Part shown: positions 12,770 to 16,210 of the stretch, piece by piece | How the letters are laid out: every line of letters starts with the position of its first letter | How positions within the stretch are numbered: position 1 is the stretch's first letter | NCBI GenBank assembly: GCA_016934645.1 | Contig: JAFGSL010000193.1 | Location: 1-16,210 of the forward strand | Direction: 5' to 3' | DNA: 16,210 nt | DNA from: Anaerolineae bacterium | Lineage (GTDB): Bacteria > Chloroflexota > Anaerolineae > B4-G1 > SLSP01 | Notes under the pieces: generated by a model | Databases searched by the model: none | What the model was told of the DNA's origin: nothing | The model's input: only the letters and a program-made list of their open reading frames with translations | Program-made: the position numbers and the translations under genes

Positions 12770-13507
12770 ATGCAAGTAAAACTAAGATTCGCGCCAATTG
12801 TCAGGATGTCAGTTGTAGTGGTGATAGTCGCGGCAATCATCGTCTCTATCTATGCAGCGCTTCAATCGTTTCCCAACTTCGAAGCCATTATGAGAGATTC
12901 TTCTTGGATTATTTCAAACTTGGTCCACATCCCGCAGTTCTTGATACCTTTTATATTGATTTGCTGGCTCACGAAGGGGAGATTAGGAGAATATGGCTTC
13001 AATTTGAAACAGAAGCCGCCAGTTTTCACTCATAAGCGTATGCTTGGCCTAGGCGTTCTTTTCGGCCTACTCATGTCTTTGAAGTACGTTTCTTCAGTTG
13101 TCAAAGGTGCACCGCTGGATATCCCGCGACCGGTTAGTCTGGCCAATGTTCTGGGTAGCCTGGCCTTTCAGTGGATTGTCGTTGGTTTGTCGGAAGAAAC
13201 TATGTTCAGGGGGTTAGTGCAGACCTATTTGATGAACAATCTCAAGGGACATGTCATGCTTCTTGGACACGATTTGCATGTAGGGACGGTCGTTGGGGCA
13301 ATCTTGTGGGGGGTATTTCATTTCATAAACATCCTTGTTATGCCGTTGGGATCGGTGGTATTCTTCGTAGTCGTGACGACGGTCGCAGGTCTTTTGATGG
13401 GGTACGCTTATCAAGAAACGGGCAGTCTGCTAACGACAATAATCGTACACAACACGATATTTGGGGTTCCGCTAACCATAGGTTACATTCTCTATTGGCT
13501 AGCGTGA
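12770..13507 (+). CDS. CPBP-family intramembrane glutamic endopeptidase
   Basis: A 245-residue polytopic membrane protein of the CAAX/bacteriocin-processing (Abi) family. Diagnostic motifs are EETMFRG (142-148, Glu142/Glu143 and Arg147), WGVFHF (180-185, His184) and VHN (226-228), which together form the active site inside the membrane. Hydrophobic segments lie at about 8-30, 46-67, 91-110, 125-140, 170-190, 194-213 and 220-243. Bacterial members serve in bacteriocin maturation or immunity or have unknown roles; no bacteriocin-like small ORF is visible nearby. ATG 12770 is preceded by a weak site. The 178 nt before it hold no recognisable gene or good promoter. The MBL gene follows after 8 nt. 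Confidence 0.85.
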   Translation: MQVKLRFAPIVRMSVVVVIVAAIIVSIYAALQSFPNFEAIMRDSSWIISNLVHIPQFLIPFILICWLTKGRLGEYGFNLKQKPPVFTHKRMLGLGVLFGLLMSLKYVSSVVKGAPLDIPRPVSLANVLGSLAFQWIVVGLSEETMFRGLVQTYLMNNLKGHVMLLGHDLHVGTVVGAILWGVFHFINILVMPLGSVVFFVVVTTVAGLLMGYAYQETGSLLTTIIVHNTIFGVPLTIGYILYWLA

Positions 13508-13515
13508 CGCTGTGA

Positions 13516-14364
13516 GTGAGGATAGATTTGAGAGGCCGTTCGCAACTTGTCCTGCTGGGAACTGGGACCCCTAACGCCGATCCTGAGCGATCAGGGCCTG
13601 CAGTCGCTGTGATTGTTAACCAAACCCCGTATCTGGTTGATTTTGGACCAGGTGTTGTGCGCAGAGCTGCCGCAGCGTACCAGCAAGGGGTAGAAGGTCT
13701 AGAGGTATCGAAGTTGGATCGGGCATTTGTGACACATTTGCATTCGGATCACACAGCCGGATATCCTGATCTGATTCTGACGCCGTGGGTTCTAGGCCGG
13801 CGGCGGCCCTTGGAAGTGTACGGCCCTGCAGGGCTTCAGACAATGACTGAGCATATCCTGGCAGCGTATAAGGACGATATCCGTGAGCGGCTAGAAGGAT
13901 TGGAGCCAGCAAACAATCAAGGGTGCAAAGTCCAGGTCAAAGAAGTGGAGCCGGGATGGGTATATGAGGACCGGAATGTGCGAGTGGAGGCGTTTGAAGC
14001 AAAGCATGGTTCGTGGGCAGCGTACGGGTACAAATTCTATACACCCGATAGAGTGATAGCGATATCGGGCGATACGGCACCGAGAGAGGGATTGATAGAG
14101 ATCTATCGCGGATGTGATGTTGTTGTTCATGAGGTGTATTCGTGGGCGGGTCTAGCGAGTCGAGAAAAGGAATGGCGAGTGTATCATTCTAATGTTCATA
14201 CATCGTCAAAAGAGTTGGTCGAGATAGTATCTGAGGCGAGGCCAGGCTTATTGGTTTTGTATCATCAGCTTTTCCACGGTGTAACGGAAGCCGAGTTGCT
14301 GCGTGAAGTCGAGGAGAGATACGAAGGCAAGGTAGTTTCCGGTCGTGATCTGGAAACCTATTGA
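13516..14364 (+). CDS. RNase Z-like metallo-beta-lactamase-fold hydrolase
   Basis: A 282-residue soluble protein. GTGTPNADPERSGPA (15-29) and THLHSDHTAGYPDL (73-86), with the HxHxDH metal site His74, His76, Asp78 and His79, place it in the RNase Z/arylsulfatase-like branch. Further ligands are likely His164, Asp186 in ISGD (183-186) and His250. Members act as tRNA 3'-processing nucleases, phosphodiesterases or lactonases; the lack of a long exosite arm makes a true RNase Z uncertain. The start is GTG 13516, without a Shine-Dalgarno site but only 8 nt after the CPBP stop, so it is probably coupled. A hairpin follows directly after the stop. Confidence 0.88.
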   Translation: MRIDLRGRSQLVLLGTGTPNADPERSGPAVAVIVNQTPYLVDFGPGVVRRAAAAYQQGVEGLEVSKLDRAFVTHLHSDHTAGYPDLILTPWVLGRRRPLEVYGPAGLQTMTEHILAAYKDDIRERLEGLEPANNQGCKVQVKEVEPGWVYEDRNVRVEAFEAKHGSWAAYGYKFYTPDRVIAISGDTAPREGLIEIYRGCDVVVHEVYSWAGLASREKEWRVYHSNVHTSSKELVEIVSEARPGLLVLYHQLFHGVTEAELLREVEERYEGKVVSGRDLETY

Positions 14365-14366
14365 GA

Positions 14367-14385
14367 CTACGCCTAGCCAGCGTAG
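14367..14385 (+). terminator. Short hairpin after the MBL gene
   Basis: CTACGC (14367-14372) and GCGTAG (14380-14385) form a perfect 6-bp stem with a 7-nt loop, 3 bases after the stop. There is no T tract, so termination here is uncertain. Confidence 0.35.
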
Positions 14386-14430
14386 CACCCGACACCATTA
14401 TCGCGGCGTATTAAGAGCAGAGTATCACGT

Positions 14431-14464
14431 TAGTTAGCGATTGGTCGACGAAGACCAGTAACTA
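14431..14464. repeat. Two-part palindrome upstream of the VOC gene
   Basis: The outer arms TAGTTA (14431-14436) and TAACTA (14459-14464) and the inner arms TGGTC (14442-14446) and GACCA (14453-14457) form a long imperfect stem-loop. It lies 56 bases before the VOC start and may be an operator or an mRNA structure. It lacks the core boxes of an integron attC site. Confidence 0.4.
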
Positions 14465-14519
14465 GGTTGCGGCGCGGGTGATGTGCAACGTTTAGACGAC
14501 TGTCAAAGGAGAGAAAACT

Positions 14520-14921
14520 ATGATAATGACCCACACCAGATTGCTTGTGTCGAAATATAGGGAGTGTTTCACTTTCTACCGTGATGTCATGGGGTTTTCC
14601 GTGAAATGGGGCGATGACAGTGGCACGTATGCCGATTTTGATGCGGGTGGGCATAAGCTGGCTCTATTCATGAGAGCACCTATGGCCGAGGCAATCGGTG
14701 CAAAGCATCCGGAGTCAAGACCAGAGCAATAAGATTATGTGTGTTTGATTTTCGCTGTGGAAGATGTTGATAGTGAATACAAAGCACTGATACAGAAAGG
14801 AGTCGTGCCAATCAACGCGCCTCATGACAGAAAGGATTGGGGAATAAGGTGTTTTCACTTCCGCGATCCAGATGGGAACTTGATCGAAGTCAATAGAGAC
14901 TTCGGGGTGGGCGGCGAATAA
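14520..14921 (+). pseudogene. VOC-family (glyoxalase/dioxygenase-fold) protein with an in-frame stop
   Basis: The frame would encode 133 residues of a single-domain vicinal-oxygen-chelate protein: THTRLLVSKYRECFTFYRDVMGF at the start, then DFDAGGHKLALF, then after the lesion FAVEDVDSEYKAL and the closing DPDGNLIEVNRD, all in the usual order. Codon 71 is TAA (14730-14732), directly after EQ and before DYVCLIFAVEDVD, so the two halves lie in the same frame and together cover one complete domain. A CAA-to-TAA change is the simplest origin. The start has a good AGGAG-type site. It could be a recent pseudogene, a base-calling error, or a readthrough case. A downstream GTG (14739) would give only half a domain. 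Confidence 0.8.
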
Positions 14922-15227
14922 CCGACTACGCACAGGCTGATCTTGACGCATCAGTATGGGTGCCACACAATCCTCGCTGGAGGCGACAACACCTATCGGC
15001 GTTCATTGTATCGCGGCATTTTTGGTGTGTTGGTACATTTGTTCAGGATGATGCCAGTGCAAACCCGATGTGGCTAAAAAGCACAACGTTCTGAGGCGCT
15101 GCGCTTGCTCCTGTGCAGAGGCTTGCCTTATTGAGCGGGTGGCAGTTTGAGGGATGGATCAACTCGGGACGCGTCGGGCGTCTTGGAGGGATTTTGCTAA
15201 TATGTTTGACAAGTCGGAGGTATTCTA
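14922..15227 (+). other. 306-bp intergenic stretch without a recognised gene
   Basis: No ORF with homology-like features, RNA gene or tandem repeat was recognised on either strand. The only clear signal is GGAGG about 9 bases before the DUF3795 start. TTGACA at 15206-15211 overlaps the leader of that gene and lacks a -10 partner. Together with the decayed genes on both sides, it may be remnant sequence. Confidence 0.5.
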
Positions 15228-15596
15228 ATGGAGACAATCCGTTTAGCATATTGCGGACTAAACTGTGCTGAGTGCCCAGTTTTTATTGCCACAATCACAA
15301 ACGATAATGAATTGAAGCAAAGAACGGCCAATGAATGGGGCAAAAACTACGCGGAATATATCGGAAAGAAGGAATTGGCCCTAGAGGATATGAATTGCCA
15401 GGGGTGTCAATCTATTGACGGTATTAGATTCATTGGATGCGAGAATTGCCCTATAAGGAAATGCAGCAGTGGAAGAAACCTGACAACGTGCGCTGATTGT
15501 AACGAGTACACTATATGCGCAATGCTAAATGGCTTTTTCACGACCGCCCCACAGGCAAAAGAAAACCTGGAAAGGATACGGGTACAAAAACGCTGA
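15228..15596 (+). CDS. DUF3795-type cysteine-rich protein
   Basis: A 122-residue soluble protein starting METIRLAYCGLNCAECPVF, the typical DUF3795 opening. Eleven cysteines lie at 9, 13, 16, 57, 60, 71, 74, 79, 88, 91 and 97, arranged as CxxxCxxC, CxxC, CxxC and CxxC pairs that suggest two structural zinc or metal sites. The family's function is unknown; members are common in anaerobic or versatile bacteria and archaea. ATG 15228 is preceded by GGAGG at good spacing. Base composition is AT-richer than the aro region. A degraded cyclase gene follows 38 nt later. Confidence 0.82.
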   Translation: METIRLAYCGLNCAECPVFIATITNDNELKQRTANEWGKNYAEYIGKKELALEDMNCQGCQSIDGIRFIGCENCPIRKCSSGRNLTTCADCNEYTICAMLNGFFTTAPQAKENLERIRVQKR

Positions 15597-15634
15597 TGAA
15601 AGATGAAGTGACCCCCAAAAAGGAGGGAATGAAA

Positions 15635-15946
15635 ATGATGAACAAGACCAGCATTGTAACCACAAAGCGTGTCGTGCTATTTGCCGATGTTCATAATTTC
15701 TCCATTGCAGCAAAAATCTTGGGGGAAAATCAGTACAGGTTTATACAAGAGCTGTATGAAGTGTTGGGAGATATTGTCGTCAGTCAAGATGGAGAGCTTT
15801 AAAATATCTAGGTGATGGATTCCTGTGTGTTTTTCCCGATGGCTCGGAAGAGAAAGCCATAGCTTGTGGAATCAAAATGAGAGGGGCATTCTTTGAGATG
15901 GTCAAGAAATGGGAATTGCCCACAAAGATGTTTATTTTCCAAGCGC
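15635..15946 (+). pseudogene. Class III adenylate/guanylate cyclase catalytic domain, frameshifted and cut by an IS
   Basis: The first frame gives TKRVVLFADVHNFS, the start of a class III cyclase domain with its first metal Asp. It then runs through YEVLGDIVVSQDGEL to a premature TAA at 15800-15802. Shifting by one base at the CTTT run (15797-15800) restores LKYLGDGFLCVFPDG, which contains the second metal Asp in GDGF, and continues to MRGAFFEMVKKWELP. One lost T explains this exactly. Similarity then stops at about 15930-15950 where an IS200/IS605-type left end begins, so the 3' half of the domain is missing. AGGAGG precedes ATG 15635 by 8 nt; ATG 15629 is an alternative start. Confidence 0.8.
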
Positions 15947-15951
15947 CAGGT

Positions 15952-15984
15952 CTAAAACCTTCGCCTTTAGGCGAATAGCTTTAG
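15952..15984 (+). repeat. Left-end hairpin of the IS200/IS605-type element
   Basis: The perfect inner stem TTCGCC (15960-15965) with GGCGAA (15970-15975) around TTTA is flanked by an outer stem CTAAA (15952-15956) and TTTAG (15980-15984). The interrupted stem is the form that TnpA recognises as single-stranded DNA at IS ends. Confidence 0.65.
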
Positions 15985-16021
15985 CACGCAGATGCGGTAA
16001 GATAAGGGAAAAGGAGGTTGT

Positions 16022-16210
16022 ATGCCAGAGTACCGCAAAGGGCCGCATAGCGTGTATGATATCCAATACCATTTTGTGTGGGTAACGAAGTAGCGCTATC
16101 AAGTGTTGACCGGGGAAGTAGCATTGCGCGCGCGCGAGTTGATCCGCCAGAGTTGTATGAGCCGGGACATCAAGATACTGCAAGGGCATGTCAGCGTAGA
16201 TCATGTGCAC
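16022..16210 (+). pseudogene. tnpA: IS200/IS605 transposase TnpA with an in-frame TAG (partial at the window end)
   Basis: ATG 16022 has a strong AAGGAGG upstream. The protein begins MPEYRKGPHSVYDIQYHFVW and continues VTK, stop, RYQVL; the family normally has tyrosine at that point (VTKYRY), so codon 24 (TAG, 16091-16093) looks like a Tyr-to-stop change. The frame then remains open through ILQGHVSVDHVH, the HUH motif that binds the metal, exactly at the window end. The catalytic tyrosine lies beyond the window. The copy is probably inactive unless the stop is suppressed or a sequencing error, although another copy could mobilise it. Confidence 0.82.

Larger units (their letters stand above)
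15950..16210 (+). mobile_element. IS200/IS605-type insertion sequence, left end and transposase start (partial)
   Basis: The element comprises a subterminal palindrome, then a tnpA gene of the Y1 HUH type, and runs beyond the window. Such elements lack terminal inverted repeats and target duplications, so the exact left boundary (somewhere around 15930-15952) cannot be fixed. It has inserted within the cyclase gene. Confidence 0.8.

Noticed and set aside
14739..14921. A separate 60-residue gene starting at GTG 14739
   Set aside because: It is in the same frame as the VOC N-terminal half and is only the second half of that domain, with no ribosome-binding site.
14365..14945. Shared GACTACGC just after the MBL and VOC stop codons
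   Set aside because: An 8-base match between two gaps of these sizes is expected by chance, and the flanks do not match.
14365..15227. Integron-like gene cassettes (small single-domain genes on one strand with palindromes between)
   Set aside because: The palindrome at 14431-14464 and the other gaps lack the paired attC core boxes (RYYYAAC and GTTRRRY in correct places), gaps vary widely in size, and no integrase is visible.
15932..16210. Minus-strand ORF over the IS
   Set aside because: It is antisense to a clear TnpA reading frame and includes the IS end hairpin; no family features are seen.

Overview
The window looks like a chromosomal segment of a free-living, moderately GC-rich bacterium. 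The fused shikimate kinase/dehydroquinate synthase, a LL-diaminopimelate-aminotransferase-like enzyme and abundant heptameric short tandem repeats best fit a Chloroflexota-type (Anaerolineae/Caldilineae-like) genome. That assignment is inference; no rRNA or other phylogenetic marker beyond the tail of tyrS is present.

Left part (1-1620): the 3' end of a tyrosyl-tRNA synthetase gene with a clear intrinsic terminator, then mnmA (tRNA 2-thiouridylase) on the minus strand. A compact divergent regulatory region follows. It has a TATAAT promoter for mnmA overlapped by a palindrome, a 47-bp nested inverted repeat, and a TATAAT placed so that the plus-strand gene could be made from a leaderless mRNA.

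Central part (1624-9353): a seven-gene plus-strand run with very tight junctions (1-nt gaps or overlaps at several). The order is a cysteine-rich YkgJ/C_GCAxxG_C_C fusion protein, a tandem GNAT acetyltransferase, aroC, a flavodoxin-fold quinone reductase, a DUF457 membrane protein, a bifunctional aroK-aroB gene, and one 600-residue ORF joining type II dehydroquinase (aroQ) to a class I/II PLP aminotransferase. Together these supply shikimate-pathway steps 2 (AroB), 3 (AroQ), 5 (AroK) and 7 (AroC). Four arrays of 7-8-bp tandem repeats lie inside this coding region: at the aroC tail, in the middle of AroB, at the AroQ N-terminus and in the AroQ-aminotransferase linker. All are translated without stops. 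This is the most unusual property of the window.

A convergent minus-strand Sfp-type phosphopantetheinyl transferase (9383-10156) closes this block.

Right part (10183-16210): an accessory-looking, less GC-rich series of small single-domain genes, all on the plus strand. They begin at a near-consensus sigma-70-type promoter: GIY-YIG/DUF4357 nuclease-like protein, SpoIIAA-like protein, cupin, HIT protein, CPBP membrane protease, metallo-beta-lactamase-fold hydrolase, VOC protein and DUF3795 protein. The far right is decaying. The VOC gene has an in-frame TAA, a class III nucleotide cyclase gene has a one-base frameshift and is cut by an IS200/IS605-type element, and that element's own tnpA has an in-frame TAG. 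The transposase runs off the window end.
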